Shown: positions 1 through 7,206 of the stretch, piece by piece | Numbering within the stretch: the stretch's first letter is position 1 | Layout: each line of letters starts with the position of its first letter | NCBI GenBank assembly: GCA_903885855.1 | Contig: CAISKG010000158.1 | Coordinates: forward strand, 1 to 15,413 | Direction of reading: 5' to 3' | Source of the DNA: an uncultured Planctomycetaceae bacterium | GTDB taxonomy: Bacteria; Planctomycetota; Planctomycetia; Pirellulales; UBA1268 | DNA: 15,413 nucleotides | Made by a program: the position numbers and the translations under genes | Notes under the pieces: generated by a model | The model's input: only the letters and a program-made list of their open reading frames with translations | What the model was told of the DNA's origin: nothing | The model's database searches: none

Positions 1-1603
1 CGTCGAGCGCGGCGACGAGGTCGGCCAGGGGAGGGGCGGGGGGCGGGAGACGGCGCGCGACCGCCGCGGGAACCACCGCCGCCGCGGGGGGCGGCGCGTC
101 GGTCGTCGCCTCGAGCTGCGACGGCGCCGGAGCGCACGACGCCAGATGCGCCCGCGCAAGCGCCGTCAGGCGCGCGACCTCGTCGGGCCGCTCCGCGGCG
201 CGGTCGAAGCGCTCGGAGGGGTCGGCGGCCAGATCGAAGAGGAGCGGCGGATCGTGCGGCCGCGGCGTCTGCTCGCCGTAGGCCGCCTGCGTGAGGAAGT
301 GGGCCTTGTGGCGGCCGGAGCGGACGGCGAAGAGGCGCCGGCCGCGGTAGTAGAAGAAGGCCGCGCGCTCGACCCCCTCCGGCTCCTCCTCCCCCTCCGC
401 CAGGAGCACCGGCGCGAGGTCGACGCCGTCCACGGGGCGGTCGGCGGGGGGCGCCGCGCCGGCCAGACGGCAGGCGGTGGTGAACAGATCCATCGTCGTC
501 GCCACGCCGCGGTGGACCCTGCCAGGCCGGATCCTCCCCGGCCACCAGGCGATCGCCGGCACGCGCATCCCCCCCTCCCACGTGCTTCCCTTCCCCTCGC
601 GCAGCGTCCCCGCCGAGCCCCCCTGGGCCTGCATCGTGAGCCAGGGGCCGTTGTCGCTGGTGAAGACCACGAGCGTGTCGCGATCGAGGCCGGCCGCGCG
701 GAGCGCGGCGAGCAGCCGCCCCACGCCGGCGTCGAGCTCCTCCACGACGTCGCCGTAGAGGCCGCGCGGGCTCGTGCCCCGGAAGGCCTCCGACGCGAAC
801 AGCGGCACGTGCGGGAAGGAGAGGGGAAGGTAGAGGAAGAAGGGGCGGGCGCGCTGTTCCCCCACGAAGGCGATCGCCTCGTCGATCGAGCGCGCGGTGA
901 GGGTGGTCTGGTCGACGGGGCGCTCCACGACGGCCTCGTCGCGCCACAGCGGGGCGTTCCACCAGGAGGGGTCCTGATCGGCCCTCCCCGGCGCGCCCGG
1001 CGGCGCGGCGGGGAGGGCGTCCATGTCGTTGGAGTGGGGGAGGCCGAAGAAGCGGTCGAAGCCGTGGCGCGCCGGGTGGCCGGCCGGTTCGTTGCCGAAG
1101 GCGCCGAGATGCCACTTGCCGATGCACGCCGTGGCGTAACCGCGCCCGCGGAGCGCCTCGGCGAGCGTCACCTCGCCGTCCGGGAGGTGGCCGGTGGAGG
1201 TGGCGCGGAGGACGCGGAAGCGGTCGTGGCACATGCCGCTGCGCACCGGGTAGCGGCCGGTGAGGAGGGCGGCCCGGCTCGGCGTGCAGACCTCGCCGGC
1301 GGAGTAGAAGTCGGTGAAGCGGATCCCCTCGGCCGCCATCCGGTCGAGGTGGGGGGTGCGGATCGAGGGATGGCCGTAGCAGCCCAGGTCGCCCCAGCCG
1401 AGGTCGTCGGCCAGGATGATGACCACGTTGGGGGGGAGTCCCGCGGGGCGCTCGGCGGCCGCGGCGGCGGGCAGGACCAGCGCGAGCAGGCCCCCGACGA
1501 GCATCCTCCGCGCGGCGCACCCCGGGCCCGGCGCGCGGCGTCGCGGCGCCGCCCGGCGGCGGCCCGGCGGATCAATTCCCACGATCAGGCCCGCTTCCGG
1601 CAT
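1..1603 (-). CDS. secreted arylsulfatase (sulfatase family S1), C-terminus cut by window edge
   Basis: This is a type I sulfatase, an exported enzyme that hydrolyses sulfate esters; 534 codons are visible and the frame is still open at the left edge. Counting from the ATG at 1603, it has the metal-binding pair D66-D67 in ILADDLGWGD, the formylglycine motif CTPSR with C106 followed by the TGR box, K163 and H165 in GKWHLG, and D317-N318 in SDNGPW. The C-terminal part (FYYRGRRLFAVRSGRHKAHF, then a typical FDLAADPSE segment) resembles arylsulfatase A/GALNS-like proteins of planctomycetes. I chose 1603 because GGAGGGAG lies 7-10 bases upstream. An in-frame ATG at 1504 begins a neat signal peptide (MLVGGLLALVLPAAAAA) but its GGAGG touches the start codon. 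With the 1603 start, the signal peptide has a basic n-region of about 33 residues. The C106 motif needs a formylglycine-generating enzyme or anSME, not seen here. The substrate cannot be told from sequence. The tail is rich in Pro and Ala. Confidence 0.94.
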   Translation of the reverse strand, partial: MPEAGLIVGIDPPGRRRAAPRRRAPGPGCAARRMLVGGLLALVLPAAAAAERPAGLPPNVVIILADDLGWGDLGCYGHPSIRTPHLDRMAAEGIRFTDFYSAGEVCTPSRAALLTGRYPVRSGMCHDRFRVLRATSTGHLPDGEVTLAEALRGRGYATACIGKWHLGAFGNEPAGHPARHGFDRFFGLPHSNDMDALPAAPPGAPGRADQDPSWWNAPLWRDEAVVERPVDQTTLTARSIDEAIAFVGEQRARPFFLYLPLSFPHVPLFASEAFRGTSPRGLYGDVVEELDAGVGRLLAALRAAGLDRDTLVVFTSDNGPWLTMQAQGGSAGTLREGKGSTWEGGMRVPAIAWWPGRIRPGRVHRGVATTMDLFTTACRLAGAAPPADRPVDGVDLAPVLLAEGEEEPEGVERAAFFYYRGRRLFAVRSGRHKAHFLTQAAYGEQTPRPHDPPLLFDLAADPSERFDRAAERPDEVARLTALARAHLASCAPAPSQLEATTDAPPPAAAVVPAAVARRLPPPAPPLADLVAALD

Positions 1604-1666
1604 GGCGAAACTCCCTCCCGGCGAAGAACCGGCCGCCGGGACACGGCCGCGGGGCGCCGCCGCCGC

Positions 1667-1695
1667 TTGCGTCGGTCACACCCCACCGGGAGAAT
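1667..1695 (+). promoter_or_regulatory. possible promoter of frr
   Basis: TTGCGT (1667-1672) and GAGAAT (1690-1695) are separated by 17 bases, a sigma-70-like arrangement 82 bases ahead of the frr start. Both boxes are imperfect. In such GC-rich DNA the AT-richer AGAATT core stands out. Confidence 0.35.
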
Positions 1696-1698
1696 TGT

Positions 1699-1741
1699 GG
1701 GCGGCGGTGCGCACGCGCACCATGCCCCCCGTGGGCCGCCC
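1699..1741 (+). promoter_or_regulatory. inverted repeats in the frr leader
   Basis: GGTGCG (1706-1711) and CGCACC (1716-1721) form a perfect 6-bp hairpin with a 4-base loop. It is enclosed by GGGCGGC (1699-1705), which can pair with GCCGCCC (1735-1741). If transcription starts just after the possible -10 box, this structure would sit at the 5' end of the frr mRNA. It could stabilise the message or modulate it, but GC-rich DNA forms such pairings often. Confidence 0.3.
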
Positions 1742-1777
1742 CGCCCCGGGGCCGCCTTCCCCCAGGAGTGAGCCCGC

Positions 1778-2338
1778 ATGCCGGTCGACGAGATTCTCCT
1801 CGACGCCGAGGAACGGATGGAGAAGGCCGTCGATGTCTTCCGGCACTCCCTCACCGGGATCCGCACCGGCCGGGCCAATCCGGGCCTCGTCGATTCGCTG
1901 CGGGTCGAGGTGTACGGCTCGCCGACGCCGATCAAGGCCCTGGCGAGCGTCGGCGCACCCGAGCCCAATCAGATCGTCGTCCGCCCCTTCGACCCGGGCA
2001 CCCTCAAGGACATCGAGAAGGCGATCCAGGCGGCCGACCTGGGCTTCAATCCCCAGAGCGACGGCCGCGTCATCCGGATCACGATCCCCGCCCTCTCCAC
2101 CGACGTGCGCAAGAAGATGACCGCGCGCATCCGGGAACTGGCCGAGGAGGCGCGCGTCGCGATCCGCAACGTGCGCCGCGACGCCAACAAGGCCGCCGAC
2201 ACCGAGTCGGCCGACGGCGGCCTGACGGAGGACGACCGCGACTCCGCCAAGGAGGAGGTCCAGGAGCTGACCAAGACCTACGAGGCGAAGGTCGGCGACC
2301 TGGCCAAGGTCAAGGAAGCCGAAGTCATGGAGGGCTGA
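1778..2338 (+). CDS. frr: ribosome recycling factor
   Basis: The 186-residue product matches the usual length (about 185) and end-to-end pattern of ribosome recycling factor, which with EF-G splits post-termination ribosomes. Visible hallmarks are the N-terminal helix with RTGRANPGLVDSL, the domain II segment TPIKALASVGAPEPNQIVVRPFD, and the C-terminal helices with VRKKMTARIRELAEEARVAIRN and IRNVRRDANK. The start is supported by AGGAG 9 bases upstream. In many bacteria frr follows rpsB-tsf-pyrH. Here it is the first gene of its strand, divergent from a sulfatase, and it is followed within 55 bases by ABC transporter genes, so it probably has its own promoter in the 1604-1777 gap. Nothing in the protein looks degenerate. 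Confidence 0.99.
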   Translation: MPVDEILLDAEERMEKAVDVFRHSLTGIRTGRANPGLVDSLRVEVYGSPTPIKALASVGAPEPNQIVVRPFDPGTLKDIEKAIQAADLGFNPQSDGRVIRITIPALSTDVRKKMTARIRELAEEARVAIRNVRRDANKAADTESADGGLTEDDRDSAKEEVQELTKTYEAKVGDLAKVKEAEVMEG

Positions 2339-2393
2339 CCGGGCAGGGACTCGAATGATGCACGCGTCACCCGCCGGGGGCACGGAGTCCGAC

Positions 2394-3359
2394 ATGCCGG
2401 TGCGCGTCGCCGGCGTCGTGAAGCGCTACGGCCGGCGCACGGTGCTCCGGGGCGTGTCGCTCGACGTCCCGCCGGGGATCACCGGGCTCGTCGGCCCCAA
2501 CGGCGCCGGCAAGAGCACGCTCGTCAAGGCGATCCTGGGGCTCGTGCGCATCGTCGAGGGGGAGGTGCGCGTCTTCGGGCTCGACCCCCACGCCCGCTCG
2601 CGCGAGGTGCGGCGCCTCGTCGGCGTGGTGCCGGAGGACGAGGCGGCGATCCCCGGCCTCTCGGGGGTGGAGATGGTGGCCTACGCCGCCAGGCTCTCCG
2701 GCCTCCCCGGCACCGAGGCCCTCCGCCGCGCCCACGAGGTGCTCGACTGGTGCGACGCCGGGCAGGAGCGCTACCGCCCCGTGGAGACGCTCTCGGTGGG
2801 CGTCAAGCAGAAGATCTGCTTCGCCGCGGCGATCGTCCACGATCCGCGTCTCGTGATCCTCGACGAGCCCACCAACGGCCTCGACCCGATCGAACGCCGC
2901 GCCATGCTCGGCCGGCTCACCATCCTGGCGCGCGATCACGGCAAGACGATCCTCGTCTCCACGCACGTCCTCCCCGACGTGCAATCGATCTGCGAGCGTG
3001 TGATCCTCCTCGCGGCGGGGCGCGTGCGCCTCGCGGGCACGATCCGCGAGCTCACCCATCCGCCCGTGCCCGAGGAGCGCCTCGAGGTGTCGGGCCCGGT
3101 CGACGCCCTCGTCGACCGCCTCGTCGCCCGGGGGATCCCCGCGCGGCGCTCGGTGGGGCCGGAGGGGGTGCCGGAGAGCGTGATCCTCCTGCGCCTCGGC
3201 GGCGATCCGCGGGCACTGCGCGCGGTGTGGGACGAGGCGGCCGGCCTGGGTGTGGGGGTGCGGGCCCTCGAGCCGGCCCGCCGGCCGCTGGAGGAGGTGT
3301 TTCTCGAGGCCCTGGCGGCCGCCGGCGACGGGGAGGTGGTGGCCCATGCCGCTCCATGA
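2394..3359 (+). CDS. ABC-2 type transporter ATP-binding protein
   Basis: This is a cytoplasmic ATPase subunit of an ABC-2 type exporter, 321 residues from the chosen start. Motifs in order: Walker A GPNGAGKST near residues 34-42, signature LSVGVKQ at 133-139, Walker B VILDEP around 154-159 followed by TNGLDP, and an H-loop STH. The signature departs from LSGGQ, and the Q-loop glutamine is replaced by glutamate (VVPED); both are common in this subfamily. About 100 C-terminal residues form the usual extension of ABC-2 ATPases ending in PLEEVFLEAL. I chose the ATG at 2394 because GGAG lies 6 bases upstream and MPVRVAGVVKRYG fits the family N-terminus. An upstream ATG at 2355 would add 13 residues and also has a weak AGGGA. 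The gene overlaps the next one by 14 bases, so its partner is almost certainly that permease. The substrate is unknown. Confidence 0.95.
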   Translation: MPVRVAGVVKRYGRRTVLRGVSLDVPPGITGLVGPNGAGKSTLVKAILGLVRIVEGEVRVFGLDPHARSREVRRLVGVVPEDEAAIPGLSGVEMVAYAARLSGLPGTEALRRAHEVLDWCDAGQERYRPVETLSVGVKQKICFAAAIVHDPRLVILDEPTNGLDPIERRAMLGRLTILARDHGKTILVSTHVLPDVQSICERVILLAAGRVRLAGTIRELTHPPVPEERLEVSGPVDALVDRLVARGIPARRSVGPEGVPESVILLRLGGDPRALRAVWDEAAGLGVGVRALEPARRPLEEVFLEALAAAGDGEVVAHAAP

Positions 3360-4560
3360 CGTCGGCTACCGCCCGTGGTGCGGGGAACGGCGCGGCCCGC
3401 TCTCGGCGATCCTGGTGATCGCCGCCACCGGCATCCGCCTGGCCTGGTCGAGCCGCTGGCTGAGGCGCGCGGTGTTCTTCGCCTGGAGCCCGGCGATCCT
3501 CTTCGCGGGAAGTTTCTTCGCCTTCGAGCAGGCCGTCGACGAGGGGCGCCTGGGGGCGATGCGGACCTCGGCCCGCATGGGGCGCAACCTCGACGGCATC
3601 GGGGTCCTCGGCGCGGTGATCGCCGACGCCCTCGGCGACACCGTCGATCCGGCCGAACGGCACGGCGGGCCGGAGGCGGAGGTGTACCGCACGCGCCGCG
3701 CGGTGTGGAGCCGGCTCCTCCTGCTCTTTATGCGGGCCCCGCAGGCGATCCTGCTGGCGATCGTCGTGGGGCTGGTGGCGCCGACGCTCGTCTCGCGCGA
3801 CCTGCGCGCCCGGGCGTGGCTCATCTACTTCACGCGCCCAGTGGGGAAATTCGAGTACGTGGCGGGCAAGCTGCTGATCCTGGCGCTGCTCGTGGCGGCC
3901 ATCACGATGCTCCCCGGGATCGTGCTCTGGGGAATGGGGGTGGCGGTGAGCCCGAGCGTGTGGGTGGCGCTGGCCACCTGGGACCTCCCCTTGCGGATCG
4001 TGGCCGCGAGCGTCGCCCTGGCGGTGCCCACCGTGCTGTTGGCCCTGGCCTTCTCGTCGCTCACCGCCGAGAGCCGGATCGCCAGCTTCGCCTGGTTCGC
4101 CACCTGGATCGCCTGCTGGGTGGCCCACACGTCGCTGGCCACCGCCGACTTGATCGCCCGGCCGGGCGGGGGGGATCTCGCCGTCGCCGTCGACGACGGG
4201 CCCGAGGACGACTCCGGCGGGATGGGGGTCGGCGAGGGGAACCGCGGCGGCCGGGGGCGGGGCCCCAGCGGGAGGCCGGGCGCCGGCGTCGACAGGGCGA
4301 TGCGCGGAGCACGGGAATCCGGCCTGGCCCTCGACCTGCGCCGCGTGCGCTGGCTGGCGCGCGCCACCGGCCTCGACGCCGCGGTCGACCGCTGGGCCTG
4401 GATCTCCCCCTACCACGCCCTGGGGGTGGTGCAGGCCTGGATCTTCGGCATCGAGCGCCGGCCCGAGGTGGTGCTCCCGCCGGTGGTCTCGCTGACGGTG
4501 GTGTCGCTGCTGGCGGTTTTCGTCCTCTGGTGGCGCGTCGACGCACCGGCCCGCGCATGA
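3346..4560 (+). CDS. ABC-2 type transporter permease
   Basis: This predicted inner-membrane permease of 404 residues should pair with the ATPase whose 3' end it overlaps. An early hydrophobic helix (near residues 42-60) is followed by a soluble stretch, then several helices: LLLLFMRAPQAILLAIVVGL, a set including LLILALLVAAITMLPGIVLW, and a last one, VVSLTVVSLLAVFVLWW. Between helices two and three is the ABC-2 permease signature: SRDLRARAWLIYFTRPVGKF, continuing into YVAGK. The ATG at 3346 has GGAGG 9 bases upstream, and earlier codons of the same frame overlap the ATPase and translate to low-quality sequence. Residues of about 283-314 are an unusual Gly/Asp/Arg-rich, probably disordered loop between membrane segments. 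The substrate cannot be inferred. Confidence 0.9.
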   Translation: MPLHDVGYRPWCGERRGPLSAILVIAATGIRLAWSSRWLRRAVFFAWSPAILFAGSFFAFEQAVDEGRLGAMRTSARMGRNLDGIGVLGAVIADALGDTVDPAERHGGPEAEVYRTRRAVWSRLLLLFMRAPQAILLAIVVGLVAPTLVSRDLRARAWLIYFTRPVGKFEYVAGKLLILALLVAAITMLPGIVLWGMGVAVSPSVWVALATWDLPLRIVAASVALAVPTVLLALAFSSLTAESRIASFAWFATWIACWVAHTSLATADLIARPGGGDLAVAVDDGPEDDSGGMGVGEGNRGGRGRGPSGRPGAGVDRAMRGARESGLALDLRRVRWLARATGLDAAVDRWAWISPYHALGVVQAWIFGIERRPEVVLPPVVSLTVVSLLAVFVLWWRVDAPARA

Positions 4561-4582
4561 TCCTCCCGGACCGCCCCCGACC

Positions 4583-5508
<926 letters not shown>

Positions 5509-5512
<4 letters not shown>

Positions 5513-6330
5513 CCACCCCTCCCGTCGACATCCCGGACGCCGACCGCCGCGCCCCCCTGCCGGCGCTGGCCTCGATCGCCGCGGTGGCGGGCTTCCAGCT
5601 CGCCCGCCTCCTCACACCGCCGCGCCTGGCGCTGGCCGCGATCGGGATCGTCTTCCCCACGGCCGTCCTCGCCGCCGCGGTCAACGGCATCGGCACGAGC
5701 ATCGAGCCGCGGCTCGGGATCCCCATGCTCTATCTCCTCATCCCCGAGATGGTGTGCATGCTGGGGCTCCTGGTGACGATGTCGCCGCTGGTGGCCGACG
5801 AACTCGAGCGTGGCACCTGGGTGCACGTCGCCGTCCGCCCCGGGGGCCGGCGTGGGCTGCTGTTGGGCACGTGGCTGGCCGCGGTGATCTGGTCGGGCGC
5901 GGTGGCCCTGGCCGCCCTCGCGCTGGCGATCCTCTCCGACTGCATCGAGGGGGGCGCGCGCGTGGCGGGCACCTTCGCGGTGCTGATCCTCCTCTCGTGC
6001 ATGGGGCGGGCGGCCCTCTTCGCCCTCCCTGCGGTGATCGTGCCGAAGCGCGCCCTGGTGGCGTCGGTGGGCGTGGCACTGGTGATCGAGTACCTCGCCG
6101 GGCTGATCCCGGCGGTGGTGAACCAGTTCACGGTGTCGCTGCGCCTGCGGACGCTGCTGGTGGCCTGGACGGGGCTGCGCCGCGACATCCCCGCCGAATT
6201 CCAGCTGCTCGTCGACATCAACCGCCCCTGGTATCAGGTCTCCGCGGTCCTGGTCCTCACGGCGGTCTTCCTGGCGATCGCCTGGGCGATCCTCGAATGG
6301 CGCCAGTTTCCGCCGAGCGACGAGAGCTAG
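5509..6330 (+). CDS. ABC-2 type transporter permease
   Basis: This predicted inner-membrane protein of 273 residues has about six hydrophobic segments, among them LALAAIGIVFPTAVLAAAV, LYLLIPEMVCMLGLLVTM, AAVIWSGAVALAALALAIL, FAVLILLSCMGRAALFALPA and VSAVLVLTAVFLAIAWAIL. After the second segment it carries VADELERGTWVHVAVRPGGR, the counterpart of the signature in the permease at 3346-4560, so the two permeases belong to the same broad family although the overall sequences differ. The ATG at 5509 overlaps the stop of the preceding ATPase (ATGA) and has GGGGAGG 5 bases upstream; longer in-frame starts lie inside the ATPase gene and are rejected. It ends the first transporter unit, 7 bases before a strong hairpin. 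Confidence 0.9.
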
Positions 6331-6337
6331 TTGCAGC

Positions 6338-6368
6338 GCGGAAGAAGCCCTCCCTGGCCTTCTTCCGC
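6338..6368 (+). terminator. terminator-like hairpin after the first ABC unit
   Basis: GCGGAAGAAG (6338-6347) and CTTCTTCCGC (6359-6368) form a perfect 10-bp stem with an 11-base loop, starting 7 bases after the permease stop. There is no T-run behind it, so it is not a textbook intrinsic terminator. The position supports a role in 3' end formation or mRNA protection. Confidence 0.45.
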
Positions 6369-6407
6369 TCCGGCTCGCGGCGAACGCCGAGGGTTCGCCC
6401 GCTCGCC

Positions 6408-6428
6408 CCCGCCGCATCCGGCGGCGGG
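6408..6428 (+). repeat. inverted repeat upstream of a promoter-like box
   Basis: CCCGCCGC (6408-6415) and GCGGCGGG (6421-6428) are perfect 8-base arms around a 5-base loop. The repeat ends 6 bases before the TAGAAT box at 6435. It could be an operator, part of a terminator region, or chance in GC-rich DNA. Confidence 0.3.
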
Positions 6429-6434
6429 CGGGGA

Positions 6435-6440
6435 TAGAAT
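6435..6440 (+). promoter_or_regulatory. possible -10 box for the NatA/CPBP/receptor unit
   Basis: TAGAAT matches TATAAT at five of six positions and sits 28 bases before the ATG of the ATPase at 6469. I find no -35 box at the expected distance. The surrounding CGGGGATAGAAT closely resembles CGGGGTAGAAT on the minus strand at 14395-14405, ahead of the DUF1549/DUF1553 gene. Confidence 0.4.
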
Positions 6441-6468
6441 TGAAGAGCCCCCCCCGCAGGACGCGCGC

Positions 6469-7206
6469 ATGATCGAGGTCGACCGGCTCGTGAAGCACTA
6501 CCGCGCCTCCTCCGGCGCCGTGGTGCGCGCCGTCGACGGGGTGTCGTTCCACGTCGCCCCCGGCGAGATGGTGGGGCTCCTCGGGGCCAACGGCGCCGGC
6601 AAGACCACCACCCTGCGCGTCCTCGCCACGCTTCTGCGCCCCACCTCCGGCAGCGCCCGCGTCGCCGGATGCGACGTGGCGATCGATCCCGTCGGGGCCC
6701 GGCGCCGGCTGGGGTACGTCTCGGCCACCACCGGCGTGCCCGACCGCCTCTCCGCCCGCGAGATCCTCCGCTCCTTCGGCGAGCTCCACGGCCTCCCCGC
6801 CGACGTCCTCGAGGCGCGCGTCGAGACGCTCGTCGACGTGCTCGACCTGTCCGCCTTCGCCGACCGCCCCGCGGGGCGGCTCTCCTCCGGGCAGCGGCAA
6901 CGCGTCAGCGTGGGGCGGGCGCTCGTCCACGATCCCCCGGCGATCGTCCTCGACGAGCCCACCAGCGCCCTCGACGTGATCGGCTCGCGCGACCTGCTCG
7001 CCCTGCTGGCCGACCTCCGCGCCCGGGGCCACGCCATCCTCCTCTCCACCCACCGCCTCCACGAGATCGAGGCGCGCTGCGACCGGTTCGTCGTCATCCA
7101 CGGAGGCCGGGTGGTGGCCGAGGGATCGCGCGACGCGCTGGTGGGCGACGCCGCCGGCCTCGAGGAGGCCTTCTTCGCGGCCGTCGGGGAGGCGCGAGGC
7201 GGATGA
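6469..7206 (+). CDS. NatA-type ABC transporter ATP-binding protein
   Basis: This 245-residue ATPase subunit resembles the NatA (sodium extrusion) branch of ABC exporters. Walker A GANGAGKTT is at 39-47, a canonical signature LSSGQRQ at 138-144, Walker B IVLDEPTSALD from 159, and the H-loop is H195 in STH. The segment YVSATTGVPDRLSARE stands where other families have a Q-loop, as is usual for NatA. It has no C-terminal regulatory domain. The ATG at 6469 has AGGA 8 bases upstream and opens directly into the fold (MIEVDRLVKHY); the frame is open back to 6331 but that part includes the intergenic hairpins. Its stop overlaps the next gene in an ATGA, so the permease/protease at 7203 is its obvious membrane partner. 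The substrate is not known; sodium transport should not be assumed. Confidence 0.94.
   Translation: MIEVDRLVKHYRASSGAVVRAVDGVSFHVAPGEMVGLLGANGAGKTTTLRVLATLLRPTSGSARVAGCDVAIDPVGARRRLGYVSATTGVPDRLSAREILRSFGELHGLPADVLEARVETLVDVLDLSAFADRPAGRLSSGQRQRVSVGRALVHDPPAIVLDEPTSALDVIGSRDLLALLADLRARGHAILLSTHRLHEIEARCDRFVVIHGGRVVAEGSRDALVGDAAGLEEAFFAAVGEARGG

Noticed and set aside
146..1771. Long plus-strand open frame (541 codons) opposite the sulfatase
   Set aside because: It is in exact codon register with the sulfatase on the other strand and its product is Arg/Gly/Ala-rich with no family features. It is a by-product of GC-ending codons.
3250..3345. Earlier in-frame start of the first permease
   Set aside because: It would overlap the ATPase gene by over 100 bases and adds Trp/Arg/Pro-rich sequence; the ATG at 3346 has a good ribosome binding site.
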